This document shows, piece after piece, positions 26,977 to 35,447 of a stretch of 64,000 nt of DNA. The position numbers and the translations under genes are program-made. Each line of letters starts with the position of its first letter. Position 1 is the first letter of the stretch. Source of the stretch: Luteimonas sp. MC1825 (GTDB taxonomy: Bacteria; Pseudomonadota; Gammaproteobacteria; Xanthomonadales; Xanthomonadaceae); NCBI RefSeq assembly GCF_014764385.1, contig NZ_CP061714.1, positions 1,116,001 through 1,180,000 on the forward strand, given 5' to 3'. The notes under the pieces were generated by a model. The model was not told the DNA's origin and did not search any database. It worked only from the letters and a program-made list of their open reading frames with translations.

Positions 26977-27563
26977 GCGAAGTCTCCAAGTCGCGTGCGG
27001 AGCAGCCGGCGCGCGCGGTGCAGCTGCGCCTTGGAACTGCCCACCGCCATGTCGAGGGTCATGGCGATCTCGTCGTGGCTCCAGCCCTCGATGTCGAACA
27101 GCACCAGCACCGCGCGGGCGCGCGGCGGCAACGACGCCACCGCGCGGTCGAGGTCGAGCGCCAGCGCGGTGCCGTGGCCGGCGGAATCGGCGCCGGCCAG
27201 CGCGTCGATCACGTCGCCGTCGTCGCCATCCAGCCCCGGCCGTGCATTGCGTGCGCGCAGGTCCATCAAGGCGGTGTTCACCGCCAGCCGGTGCAGCCAG
27301 GTGCCGAAGGCGCTGTCGCCGCGCCACTGCGGCAGCGCCCGCCAGGCGCGCAGGAAGGCCTCCTGCACGAGGTCCTCGGCGCGTGCGTGCTGCCAGCCGG
27401 CCAGCCGCAGCACCACGCCGTGCACGCGCGCTGCGTGGCGGCGGTACAGCGCCTCGAAGGCCGCGGCATCGCCTGCCGCCGCGGCGCGCGCCAGCGGCAG
27501 GTCACGGTCGCCGGCATCGGTGGCCCGGTCGTGGCAGGGGGCGGTCATCGCGGCATCGAGCAT
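26973..27563 (-). CDS. ECF (RpoE-like) RNA polymerase sigma factor
   Basis: A 196-residue ECF sigma factor with region 2 (AFEALYRRHAARVHG, then EDLVQEAFLRAWRALPQW and FGTWLHRLAVNTALMD) and region 4 (LPPRARAVLVLFDIEGWSHD, SSKAQLHRARRLLR). Two starts are possible: the ATG at 27563 (chosen) or 27548, which would give 191 residues; neither has a strong Shine-Dalgarno. It is followed by overlapping anti-sigma and DUF4097 genes, so it probably autoregulates this operon. It is divergent from fumarase. Confidence 0.92.
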   Translation of the reverse strand: MLDAAMTAPCHDRATDAGDRDLPLARAAAAGDAAAFEALYRRHAARVHGVVLRLAGWQHARAEDLVQEAFLRAWRALPQWRGDSAFGTWLHRLAVNTALMDLRARNARPGLDGDDGDVIDALAGADSAGHGTALALDLDRAVASLPPRARAVLVLFDIEGWSHDEIAMTLDMAVGSSKAQLHRARRLLRTRLGDFA

Positions 27564-27619
27564 ACCCAGTCGGATGCACCGTAATGCCGGAAGGTTTAAG
27601 CCGCGCCTGCACGGCAGCG

Positions 27620-27625
27620 TAAAAT
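27620..27625 (+). promoter_or_regulatory. Candidate -10 hexamer for fumarase
   Basis: TAAAAT on the plus strand, 32 nt upstream of the GTG start. No good -35 is visible at 16-18 nt. The same TAAAATGCG core recurs at other promoters in the window. Confidence 0.4.
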
Positions 27626-27657
27626 GCGCGATTGACCCGCCAGCAGCCGAGCCAGCC

Positions 27658-29187
27658 GTGACCGCCACCGCCATTCGCCAGGACGACCTGATCCAGAGCA
27701 TCGCCGATGCCCTGCAGTACATCAGCTACTACCACCCGGTGGACTACATCCGGAACCTGGCCGCGGCCTACGAGCGCGAGGAGTCGCCGGCGGCGAAGGA
27801 TGCGATGGCGCAGATCCTGATCAATTCGCGCATGTGCGCCGAGGGCCACCGGCCGATCTGCCAGGACACCGGCATCGTCACCGTGTTCCTCGAGATCGGC
27901 ATGGACGTGCGCTGGGACGACGCCACCATGGGCGTCGAGGACATGGTCCACGAAGGCGTGCGCCGCGCCTACGCGCACCCCGACAACAAGCTGCGCGCGT
28001 CGGTGCTGGCCGACCCCGCCGGCAAGCGCATCAACACCCGCGACAACACGCCGGGGGTGGTGAACTTCAAGGTGGTGCCGGGCAGCAAGGTCGACGTGAT
28101 CGTGGCCGCCAAGGGCGGCGGCTCGGAGGCCAAGGCCAAGTTCGCGATGCTCAATCCGTCCGACTCCATCGTCGACTGGGTGCTGAAGACGGTGCCCACC
28201 ATGGGCGCGGGCTGGTGCCCGCCGGGCATGCTCGGCATCGGCATCGGCGGCACCGCGGAGAAGGCGATGCTGCTGGCCAAGGAGGCGCTGATGGAGCCGA
28301 TCGACATCGTCGACCTGCAGGTGCGTGGCGCGTCGAATCGCGCGGAGGAACTGCGCCTGGAGCTGTACGACAAGGTCAACGCGCTCGGCATCGGTGCGCA
28401 GGGCCTGGGCGGGCTGACCACCGTGCTGGACATCAAGGTCAAGGACTACCCGACCCACGCCGCCAACCTGCCGGTGGCCATGATCCCCAACTGCGCGGCC
28501 ACGCGCCATGCGCACTTCACGCTCGACGGCAGTGGTCCGGTGATGCTGGACCCGCCGTCGCTGGAGGACTGGCCGAAGCTGGTGCACGACACGTCCAAGG
28601 GCCGCCGCGTCGACCTGGACACGGTCACGCCGGAGGAGGTCGCCAGCTGGAAGCCGGGCGAGACACTGCTGCTCAACGGCAAGCTGCTGACCGGCCGCGA
28701 TGCGGCGCACAAGCGCATGGTGGGCATGCTCGACCGCGGCGAGCCGCTACCGGTCGATTTCCGCGGCCGCTTCATCTACTACGTGGGGCCGGTGGATCCG
28801 GTGCGTGATGAGGTGGTGGGGCCGGCCGGCCCGACCACGGCGACGCGCATGGACAAGTTCACCGAGCAGGTGCTGGGCGAAACCGGCCTGCTGGGCATGA
28901 TCGGCAAGGCGGAGCGCGGGCCGGTGGCGATCGAGGCGATCCGCAGGCACAGGTCGGCGTACCTGATGGCGGTCGGCGGTTCGGCCTACCTGGTGTCCAA
29001 GGCGATCAAGGCGGCGCGGGTGGTCGGCTTCGAGGACCTGGGCATGGAGGCGATCTACGAGTTCACGGTGCAGGACATGCCGGTGACGGTGGCGGTGGAT
29101 TCCACGGGCGAGTCGGTGCATGAGACGGGGCCGCGGGAGTGGCAGTCGCGGATCGGGCGGATTCCGGTGGTGGTCGAGGCGGGTTGA
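27658..29187 (+). CDS. Fumarate hydratase, class I (4Fe-4S)
   Basis: A 509-residue iron-sulfur fumarase (FumA/FumB type) that interconverts fumarate and malate in the TCA cycle. The three cluster Cys are seen in GHRPICQDTG, GAGWCPPGM and IPNCAATRH. The C-terminal beta domain (GRFIYYVGPVDPVRDEVVGP) is the swapped S-component fused to the catalytic part, giving the usual 500-550 residue length. No in-frame ATG exists near the conserved N-terminus; GTG at 27658 (VTATAIRQDD) is the likely start. Class I enzymes are oxygen- and superoxide-sensitive. Confidence 0.93.
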   Translation: MTATAIRQDDLIQSIADALQYISYYHPVDYIRNLAAAYEREESPAAKDAMAQILINSRMCAEGHRPICQDTGIVTVFLEIGMDVRWDDATMGVEDMVHEGVRRAYAHPDNKLRASVLADPAGKRINTRDNTPGVVNFKVVPGSKVDVIVAAKGGGSEAKAKFAMLNPSDSIVDWVLKTVPTMGAGWCPPGMLGIGIGGTAEKAMLLAKEALMEPIDIVDLQVRGASNRAEELRLELYDKVNALGIGAQGLGGLTTVLDIKVKDYPTHAANLPVAMIPNCAATRHAHFTLDGSGPVMLDPPSLEDWPKLVHDTSKGRRVDLDTVTPEEVASWKPGETLLLNGKLLTGRDAAHKRMVGMLDRGEPLPVDFRGRFIYYVGPVDPVRDEVVGPAGPTTATRMDKFTEQVLGETGLLGMIGKAERGPVAIEAIRRHRSAYLMAVGGSAYLVSKAIKAARVVGFEDLGMEAIYEFTVQDMPVTVAVDSTGESVHETGPREWQSRIGRIPVVVEAG

Positions 29188-29203
29188 TTTTCGTGGAGCG
29201 GGG

Positions 29204-29229
29204 TCTCGCGAAGGCGCGAAGGCGCGAAG
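29204..29229 (-). repeat. Dispersed 26-nt intergenic repeat, copy A
   Basis: A 26-nt sequence built on cgcgaagg units, located after the fumarase stop. Its exact reverse complement occurs at 50677-50702, also directly after a stop codon. It is probably a REP-like element in 3' intergenic space. Confidence 0.8.
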
Positions 29230-29262
29230 GGGAGTAGGGGAGGGCTGGGGCGAGACTGGTGG

Positions 29263-30558
29263 TTAGAGCTGGGAGCGGATGGGGCGGACGATGCGTTCGG
29301 CGAGTTTTTCGCGGAGCGGGCGGCGGGCCCACATTTCGTGGGAGTACTGTTTGGCGTGCTTCAGGTCGTCCTCGAACACCTGGGTCATGCGTTCGGCGAA
29401 GGCGTGGTCGTAGACGTTGAGGCTCGCCTCGTCGTTCAGGCGGAACGAGCGGATGTCGAAGTTGGTGGAGCCCACCGAAACCAGTTCGCGGTCCACGACC
29501 AGCAGCTTCACGTGGATCATGGTGGGCTGGTATTCGTGGATCTCGATGCCGGCCTGCAGCAGCTCGCCCCAGCTGGCCTTGGATGACAGGCGCACGGTCT
29601 CGGAGTCGATGTGCTTGCCGGGCAGCATCACGCGCACCTTCACCCCGCGCTTGCGGGCGGCGATCAGCGCCTTGGTGATCAATTCGTCCGGCACGAAGTA
29701 GGACGCGGTCAGGTCGATGCTGTGTTCGGCGGCGGCGATGGACGACAGGTACATCAGGTGCATGCTTTCGCTGCCGCCGGCGGGCGAGGCGATGAACAGG
29801 TGTGCGTCCATCTCGCCGGCCGGCCCGATCTCGGGGAAGTAGTCGGGGCCGTTGAGCAGCTCGCCGGTGGTCTTGATCCAGTTGTCGTTGAACGCGGCCT
29901 GCATCTGCGCCACGGCCGGACCCTCGATGCGGAAGTGGGCTTCGCGCCAGTGGTCGGGATCCTGCGCGTGGCCGGTCCACTGGTCGGCGATGCCGACGCC
30001 GCCGGTGAAGCCGACACGCCCGTCGATCACCAGCAGCTTGCGGTGGGTGCGGTTGTTCATGCGGCCCAGGTTGTACCAGTGCAGCGGCCGGTAGCGCTCG
30101 ACGCGCACCCCGGCGGCGTCCATGCGCTCCAGCAGCTCCGCGTCCATCTTGATGCTGCCCACCCAGTCGACCACCAGGTGCACGCGCACGCCATCCCGGG
30201 CGCGGGCGGCCAGCGCGTCGGCAAACTTGCGGCCGATGTCGCCCGACCAGTAGATGTAGGTCTCGAAGGTGATGGTCTTCTGCGCCGAGGCGATCGCCTC
30301 GAGCATCGCCGGGAAGATCGCGTCGCCGTTCTGGTAGTCGATGACGTGGTTGCCGGGCAGGATCGCCGGGCCCAGCAGCACCGACATCTCGCGGCGGAAC
30401 TGCGGGTCGGCCACGGCGTGCGTGTGCTCGACCTTGCGTTCGATCTTCTTCTCGGGCGTGGTGAAATTCATCGCCACGACCACGGCCAGTACCGTGGCGA
30501 TGACGGTCAGGACGATGGTCCAGGCCATTTTCTTGCGGCTCCAGGTGCGGCGGGTCAT
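29263..30558 (-). CDS. Phospholipase D-family cardiolipin synthase
   Basis: A 431-residue membrane-anchored enzyme. One N-terminal TM helix (residues about 11-30) precedes two PLD HKD motifs, HRKLLVIDGRVGFTGG and HVKLLVVDRELVSVGS. It likely condenses two phosphatidylglycerols (or PG plus PE) into cardiolipin; the single TM helix is more like ClsB/ClsC-type enzymes than ClsA. Its assignment as synthase rather than phospholipase comes from the family. It is transcribed with pldA upstream on the same strand (79 nt gap), linking phospholipid synthesis and turnover. Confidence 0.87.
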   Translation of the reverse strand: MTRRTWSRKKMAWTIVLTVIATVLAVVVAMNFTTPEKKIERKVEHTHAVADPQFRREMSVLLGPAILPGNHVIDYQNGDAIFPAMLEAIASAQKTITFETYIYWSGDIGRKFADALAARARDGVRVHLVVDWVGSIKMDAELLERMDAAGVRVERYRPLHWYNLGRMNNRTHRKLLVIDGRVGFTGGVGIADQWTGHAQDPDHWREAHFRIEGPAVAQMQAAFNDNWIKTTGELLNGPDYFPEIGPAGEMDAHLFIASPAGGSESMHLMYLSSIAAAEHSIDLTASYFVPDELITKALIAARKRGVKVRVMLPGKHIDSETVRLSSKASWGELLQAGIEIHEYQPTMIHVKLLVVDRELVSVGSTNFDIRSFRLNDEASLNVYDHAFAERMTQVFEDDLKHAKQYSHEMWARRPLREKLAERIVRPIRSQL

Positions 30559-30637
30559 GCAGTCCCCTCGGCGGTCTCTGGCCGGGTGCGCCTACTGTGG
30601 GTGCCGGGTATTCAGCATCGCGTGAAACCGGGCGCGC

Positions 30638-31768
30638 TCAGAACCAGTCGATCACCGAAATGCCGAAGCCGACATACGTCGCGCGATGGTCGTAGTCGAG
30701 CATGCTCTCGCCGTAGCCGTCGAACAGCTGCAGGTGGCCGCGCAACTGGTTGCTGATCGGGAAGCCCCAGTCGAACTGCAGCGCGCCGTGCGAATCCTCG
30801 CCGCCGCGCAGCGAGTGGCGCGCCATCAGCGAATACACCTGGCCGTTGTCGCGGGTGTGCACCAGGGTGACATCGCCGCGGCCGAGGTAGTTTTCGATCC
30901 CGGGGTTGTCGTCATTGCCGCCGTCGGACAGCCGGATCCACGGGCGGAACGTCAGCGCCCAGTGGTCGCGGTCGAGCCCGACGTTGAACATCACCCGGTT
31001 CCAGCTGCGCGACAGCGGATCGGGACGACCGTTGGACTGGTGGTTGATGCCGATCGCCGCCATCCGCCCCTTCCAGCCCAACAGGCTGTAGTTGTTGCGG
31101 ACCACGAGCAGCACTTCCGGCTCGTAGTTGGTCTCGCGGAACGGGCGCGAGGCGTCGCTGTTGAGCACCTGCCAGCGCGAGCTCTGCGTATAGCCCATCC
31201 ACACGTCGCCGTTGTCGCCGAAGATGTTCTCCAGCGCCTTGGTCTTGAAGCTGATCTGGAACTTGGTCTCGAACTCGTCGGTGTCCATCGCCTGCGGCTC
31301 GACGCCGGGCGACGAACTCGCGGGCGACCCGTTCTGGTCGCTGCTCCAGAACACCGGCAGCAGGTACACCGGCTTGTAGGCGCGCATGTTGAAGGTGCCG
31401 AGCTTGGAGTCGCGCGCGAGCTCCCAGCGGCCGTCGAGCAGCGAGCCGCGGCCGGCGTTGGCCAGCGCCTCGCGGCGCGGATCATCGTCGTGCGGGTAGA
31501 AGTCGCTGCTGGTGTCGGCCGCCCGCGCCCGCGCCGGTGTGCTCTCGGGCGCTGCGTCCTCCGCGCGTGCGCGCGCCGCGGCTTCGTCGGCGGCCTGCGG
31601 CGATCTCGCCTGGCGGCCCGCGGCGAGGTCGTAGCAGGCAAGGCGCTCGACATCGATCTCCATCGCGACGCAGGCGGCCGGGCTGGCGGGCAGCGGCATG
31701 GACTCGGCCAGCGCCGCAAAGGGCAGGGCACACAGCAGGGGCAGGACGGCCGGCAGGCGTGGTGGCAT
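30638..31768 (-). CDS. pldA: Outer membrane phospholipase A (OMPLA)
   Basis: A 376-residue outer membrane beta-barrel phospholipase A1. A signal peptide (residues 1-21, ALA|E) precedes an acidic N-terminal extension to about residue 100. The barrel follows, with the catalytic dyad His243 and Ser245 in NHQSNG. The protein ends in ...ISVIDWF, with a C-terminal aromatic residue as expected for Bam-dependent insertion. It hydrolyses phospholipids misplaced in the outer leaflet and dimerises with calcium. It is longer than E. coli PldA (289) because of the N-terminal extension. Confidence 0.92.
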   Translation of the reverse strand: MPPRLPAVLPLLCALPFAALAESMPLPASPAACVAMEIDVERLACYDLAAGRQARSPQAADEAAARARAEDAAPESTPARARAADTSSDFYPHDDDPRREALANAGRGSLLDGRWELARDSKLGTFNMRAYKPVYLLPVFWSSDQNGSPASSSPGVEPQAMDTDEFETKFQISFKTKALENIFGDNGDVWMGYTQSSRWQVLNSDASRPFRETNYEPEVLLVVRNNYSLLGWKGRMAAIGINHQSNGRPDPLSRSWNRVMFNVGLDRDHWALTFRPWIRLSDGGNDDNPGIENYLGRGDVTLVHTRDNGQVYSLMARHSLRGGEDSHGALQFDWGFPISNQLRGHLQLFDGYGESMLDYDHRATYVGFGISVIDWF

Positions 31769-31811
31769 GGGGGGCTTGATCGCGGAACGTGGCGCGCAGT
31801 CTAGCGTGGCC

Positions 31812-32297
31812 TCACAGGAACCATGCGAAGGCGAACAGCCCGAGCATCGCGAAGGCCAGCGCGAGTTTCAGCACGACTCCGAACACGATGCCCAGCCAGG
31901 TGCCGAATCCGACCCGGGTCGCTTGCCCCACATCGCGCCCGTGCATCAGTTCGCCGGCCAGCGCGCCCACGAACGGACCCGCGAACAGGCCCACCGGGCC
32001 GAAGAACAGGCCGGCGAAGGTGCCGAGGATCGCGCCGGCGACCGCCTTGCCGCTGGCGCCCACGCGCTTGGCACCGAGCGCGGTGGCCCAGAAGTCGATC
32101 ACGATCGAGAGCACGGTCAGCACGCCAAGGACGGCGAGCGTGGCCACGCCGATCTGCTCGAATCCGCCAGCCCAGGCCGCAAGCAGCATGCCGGCGAACA
32201 CCAGCGGCAGGCCGGGAAGCGCCGGCATGATCGTGCCGATGATGCCCGCCACCACCAGGATCGCGGCAAGGACGTAATAGAGGGACTGTGCATCCAT
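31812..32297 (-). CDS. DUF456 family membrane protein
   Basis: A 161-residue hydrophobic protein with about four TM helices, rich in Gly/Ala, typical of the DUF456 family. GAILGTFAGLFFGPVGLFAG is the conserved glycine-zipper-like core. No function is known for the family. The ATG at 32297 is preferred because it removes a non-hydrophobic extension present if 32318 is used. It sits between the glycine-zipper lipoprotein and pldA on the same strand. Confidence 0.87.
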   Translation of the reverse strand: MDAQSLYYVLAAILVVAGIIGTIMPALPGLPLVFAGMLLAAWAGGFEQIGVATLAVLGVLTVLSIVIDFWATALGAKRVGASGKAVAGAILGTFAGLFFGPVGLFAGPFVGALAGELMHGRDVGQATRVGFGTWLGIVFGVVLKLALAFAMLGLFAFAWFL

Positions 32298-32318
32298 GTG
32301 GGCAGCCTGCCTGTGCAA

Positions 32319-32343
32319 GGACGGCCCGCAATGCGGGCCGTCC
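32319..32343 (-). terminator. Hairpin after the glycine-zipper lipoprotein gene
   Basis: A perfect 11-bp GC-rich stem (ggacggcccgc and its complement) with a 3-nt loop, 22 nt downstream of the stop at 32366 on the minus strand. Only a short T stretch follows. Confidence 0.65.
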
Positions 32344-32365
32344 GGGGAACAACGGGGGATGCGAC

Positions 32366-32842
32366 TCAGCGCATCGTGGCGCGGCCACCTGCCACGCGCA
32401 CGTACGAGCCTTCGCGGATGCCGCCGAGGTCGGTCTGGGTGACCACGGTCATGCGGCCGTCGTCGAGGCGCACGTGCACGTCATAGACCGAGTCGCCCTG
32501 CACGCGGTTCTGGATGGCGTTGCCGGCGACCGCGCCGCCCACCGCGCCGGCGACCGTCGCGGTGTTGCGGCGACCCTCGCTGTCGGTGTTGCGCCCGGCG
32601 ATCTCGCGCGCGGCCACGGCGCCCACCACGCCACCCAGGACCGCACCCGTGGCGTTGGGCGTGTTGCCGCCACGCGCGCGGTGGTCGATGCGGGTGACCA
32701 CGCCGCAGTCCTGGCAGCCGTAGGCGGACGAGCTGGTGTTGCCGTAGCCGCTGCCGCTCGAATAACCGGGCGAGGTGCTGGCGCAGCCGACCAGGGTGAG
32801 CGCGGCAAGCGCGGCGGTGGCACCGATCAGGCGAATGTTCAT
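32366..32842 (-). CDS. Glycine-zipper 2TM outer membrane lipoprotein (SlyB-like)
   Basis: A 158-residue lipoprotein with lipobox LTLVGC (Cys at residue 20), a Ser/Gly/Tyr-rich spacer, and a glycine-zipper segment (TGAVLGGVVGAVAAREIAG; TATVAGAVGGAVAGNAI), followed by a C-terminal beta domain (YDVHVRLDDGRMTVVTQ). This is the SlyB/Pcp arrangement (Rick_17kDa family). SlyB in E. coli stabilises outer membrane proteins under PhoPQ stress; whether this paralogue does so is unknown. A second, non-lipidated glycine-zipper protein is at 35448. Confidence 0.87.
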   Translation of the reverse strand: MNIRLIGATAALAALTLVGCASTSPGYSSGSGYGNTSSSAYGCQDCGVVTRIDHRARGGNTPNATGAVLGGVVGAVAAREIAGRNTDSEGRRNTATVAGAVGGAVAGNAIQNRVQGDSVYDVHVRLDDGRMTVVTQTDLGGIREGSYVRVAGGRATMR

Positions 32843-32923
32843 TGCGTTGCTCCTGCGATCACGGGGGGGGTGGGAAGTGTTCTTCCGCCCCGCGACCTTA
32901 GGAGCAGGCCCGTGAACAGCCGA

Positions 32924-33406
32924 TCAACCGCGGAAATCGCGATGGCAGGCCTTGCAGTCTTCGCCGATCGCATCGGTGGTGGCCTTGAGGCCGGCGCAGT
33001 TCATCGGCGGTGATGCCAGCGCGCTGTCGATCGCGCCGCGGAACTTGCCGGCGTGGTCGGCGAAGCGGGTGTCATCCCGCAGGTCGGCGAATGCGGGCTC
33101 CAGGTCGTTGCCCAGCATGCGCATCGCCTGCAGGTGCGGCAGCACGTCGGTCGGCGCGCAGCGGTTGGCCTGCAGCGCATCACGCAGCTGCGCGCTGTGC
33201 GCGGAGAGCAGGTGCATGGCGGCTTCCGGGTAGTGGTCCTGCCAGGTCTTGCGCGCTTCGAGCGTGCGCAACAGCATCACCACGGCCACCACGCCCAGCA
33301 CCAGGCCGAGCAGGAACACGAACAGGTAGCGGGCCGCGGACGACGGCGGCTTGCCCGTCGTGCTGGCGGGGCGTGCGTGGGGCGTTGCGTCTGGCGGCAT
33401 CGACAT
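32924..33406 (-). CDS. Membrane-anchored cytochrome c'-like protein
   Basis: A 160-residue protein with one N-terminal TM helix (AARYLFVFLLGLVLGVVAVV, about residues 25-44) and a helical C-terminal domain ending in a single heme c site CKACHRDFRG at the very C-terminus. A C-terminal CxxCH is the hallmark of the cytochrome c' four-helix-bundle fold. Possible roles are NO binding or electron transfer; neither can be decided here. It is transcribed towards the glycine-zipper lipoprotein gene. Confidence 0.82.
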   Translation of the reverse strand: MSMPPDATPHARPASTTGKPPSSAARYLFVFLLGLVLGVVAVVMLLRTLEARKTWQDHYPEAAMHLLSAHSAQLRDALQANRCAPTDVLPHLQAMRMLGNDLEPAFADLRDDTRFADHAGKFRGAIDSALASPPMNCAGLKATTDAIGEDCKACHRDFRG

Positions 33407-33457
33407 GCGGGCACTCCGGCTGGCGGTGGGTCAGCGCCGATTGTATGCGGCGCCCGC

Positions 33458-33463
33458 TAAAAT
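33458..33463 (+). promoter_or_regulatory. Candidate -10 element of a leaderless tcdA transcript
   Basis: TAAAAT, then 6 nt (gcgcgc), then the tcdA ATG. No Shine-Dalgarno is present. The spacing puts the expected TSS on the start codon. Confidence 0.45.
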
Positions 33464-33469
33464 GCGCGC

Positions 33470-34273
33470 ATGGACAAGCAGTGGCAGGACAGGTTCGCGG
33501 GCATCGACCGCCTTTACGGGCGCGGCGCGGTGGAACGCCTTGCCGCCTGCCACGTCACGGTGGTCGGCCTGGGTGGCGTGGGTTCGTGGGTGGCCGAGGC
33601 ACTGGCGCGCAGCGCCGTCGGCAGGCTCACGCTCATCGATGCCGACGACCTGTGCGTGTCCAACACCAATCGCCAGCTGCCCGCGCTGGAGGGGCAGTAC
33701 GGGCGCGCCAAGGTCGAGGCCATGGCCGAGCGCTGCCGTGCGATCAACCCGGCGATGACGGTCGACGCCGTGCCGAGTTTCCTCACGCCGGCCAACCTCG
33801 ACGGACTGCTCGACCGCGGCCAGGACCTGGTGATCGATGCCTGCGACAGCTTCCGCAGCAAGGTGGAGGCGATCGCCTGGTGCCGGCGCCGCAAGCTGCG
33901 GCTGATCACCGTGGGCTCCGCGGGCGGGCGCGTGGATCCCACCCTGGTGCGCGTGCGCGACCTGTCCAGGACCGAGCACGACGCGATGCTGGCCCTGGTG
34001 CGGCGCAAGCTGCGCGGCGAGTTCAATTTCCCCAAGGGGCCGCGGCGCTACTTCAGCGTGCCGGCGGTGTATTCGCTGGAGAATGTGCGCTATCCGCAGG
34101 CCGATGGCAGCGTCTGCGGCCTGCGCCCGCAGGTCGGCGGTGCCGAGGCGCTCAACCTCGACTGCGGTGGCGGCCTGGGCGCGGCCACGCACATCACCGG
34201 TGCATTCGCGTTCGCCGCGGCGGGCAAGGCGCTGGAGATGCTGCTGGCGCGTGCGCAGCCGCGCGAAGCCTAG
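33470..34273 (+). CDS. tcdA: tRNA threonylcarbamoyladenosine dehydratase TcdA
   Basis: A 267-residue E1-like (ThiF/MoeB fold) ATP-dependent enzyme that dehydrates t6A37 of ANN-decoding tRNAs to cyclic ct6A. The nucleotide-binding VVGLGGVGSWVAEAL, the SNTNRQ segment and IDACDSF motif are intact, and GGGLGAATHITGAFAF near the C-terminus is family-typical. Length equals E. coli TcdA (268). The sulfur-relay partners CsdA/CsdE are not in the window. It is convergent with tatD; the two stop codons overlap by 4 nt. Confidence 0.93.
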   Translation: MDKQWQDRFAGIDRLYGRGAVERLAACHVTVVGLGGVGSWVAEALARSAVGRLTLIDADDLCVSNTNRQLPALEGQYGRAKVEAMAERCRAINPAMTVDAVPSFLTPANLDGLLDRGQDLVIDACDSFRSKVEAIAWCRRRKLRLITVGSAGGRVDPTLVRVRDLSRTEHDAMLALVRRKLRGEFNFPKGPRRYFSVPAVYSLENVRYPQADGSVCGLRPQVGGAEALNLDCGGGLGAATHITGAFAFAAAGKALEMLLARAQPREA

Positions 34274-35031
34274 CCGAGCGCGAACAGGCGGCGCGCGTTG
34301 GCGCTGGTGGCGTCGGCGACCACGCTGGCATCCACGCCTCGCAGCGCGGCGATCGTCGCGCACACCACCGCGAGCCGCGCCGGTTCATTGCGTTGGCCGC
34401 GGAGCCCGGCGTCGGGCTGGTGCGGCGCGTCGGTTTCCAGCAGCAGGTGTTCGATCGGCATGTCCGCGGCCAGCCGGCGCAGCCGCTGCGCGCGCTCGTA
34501 GGTCACCGGTCCGCCAAGCCCGAGCAGGAAGCCCTCGCGCCACAGCACCTCGGCTTGCTGGCGACTGCCGGAAAAACTGTGCACCACGCCGCGCAGGCCG
34601 CCGATGCGCCGGATCGCGGCGATCACCGCGTCCACCGCGCGGCGCGCGTGCACGATCACCGGCAGGTCGAACTCGCGCGCAAGCCGCAGCTGGCCGTCGA
34701 ACCAGTGCGCCTGCTGCGCCGGGTCCAGGCCATCCACGAAGTAATCGAGGCCGCATTCGCCGACCGCCACCGGGCGCTCGCGCGCAAGCCAGGCATGCAG
34801 CTGCCCGAGGTCTCCCGGGCGGTGGTGGGCGAGGAAGGTCGGATGCAGGCCGTAGGCCGGGTACAGGCCAGCGTCGAGAGCGGCGGCATCGCGGAGGCCC
34901 GGCCAGGCATCGGCGTGCGTCGCCGGCAGCACCTGCATGCGCACGCCCGCCGCGCGCGCACGCGCGACCACGTCCGCGCGATCGGCGTCGAACTCCACTG
35001 CGTCGAGATGGCAATGGCTGTCGACCAGCAT
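34270..35031 (-). CDS. TatD-family metal-dependent DNase
   Basis: A 253-residue TIM-barrel metallohydrolase. Metal ligands are visible in the order HCH (residues 6-8), VGECGLDYF, IVHAR, VHSFSGS and ETDAPHQPD. E. coli TatD/YcfH/YjjV-type proteins have 3'-5' exonuclease activity and are implicated in DNA repair; the best paralogue (TatD, YjjV or YcfH) cannot be decided from this sequence alone. It is transcribed with the small membrane protein gene upstream (3 nt gap), and its tail overlaps tcdA. Confidence 0.9.
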   Translation of the reverse strand: MLVDSHCHLDAVEFDADRADVVARARAAGVRMQVLPATHADAWPGLRDAAALDAGLYPAYGLHPTFLAHHRPGDLGQLHAWLARERPVAVGECGLDYFVDGLDPAQQAHWFDGQLRLAREFDLPVIVHARRAVDAVIAAIRRIGGLRGVVHSFSGSRQQAEVLWREGFLLGLGGPVTYERAQRLRRLAADMPIEHLLLETDAPHQPDAGLRGQRNEPARLAVVCATIAALRGVDASVVADATSANARRLFALG

Positions 35032-35034
35032 GTT

Positions 35035-35265
35035 TCAGCCGCGCCGGGCTTCGCCGTCGATGGTGGACTTCGCTGTCCCGCCCGCGGGCCGCTTGCGGCG
35101 CGCGAGCAGCAACGCACCCAGGCCGAACAGGATCTCGTCGACGAACGGCAGCGGATCCGGGACCACGAGGGTGACCAGGAACAGGCCAGCGGCCGCCATG
35201 AACAGCTTCGGGAAGCTCAGGCGACCCAGCCATCGCATCAGCGGGATCAGCAGGGGATTGGGCAT
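35035..35265 (-). CDS. Small two-TM membrane protein, function unknown
   Basis: A 76-residue protein with two hydrophobic helices (FPKLFMAAAGLFLVTLVVP and LPFVDEILFGLGALLLA) and a basic tail. I recall similar short proteins in Xanthomonadaceae as an uncharacterised domain family, but I cannot confirm this. The ATG at 35265 lies at the operon's 5' end and tatD starts 3 nt after its stop, so the two are translationally close. Confidence 0.75.
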   Translation of the reverse strand: MPNPLLIPLMRWLGRLSFPKLFMAAAGLFLVTLVVPDPLPFVDEILFGLGALLLARRKRPAGGTAKSTIDGEARRG

Positions 35266-35447
35266 GGCGACACTCCACGGGCGTGCGATGCGGGCACGCT
35301 AGCACGCGGCCGGGTGTGGCCTGGTTCACGGATCGGCAAGCTTGCGGGCGCGGTGGCCGGTGCCTGTTCAGGAAGGAAGTGTTCGAATCCCGTTATCCGC
35401 GGAACCTTCCGCACGATCCGCCGGTACCGCCCACGAGGAGGCGCTCC

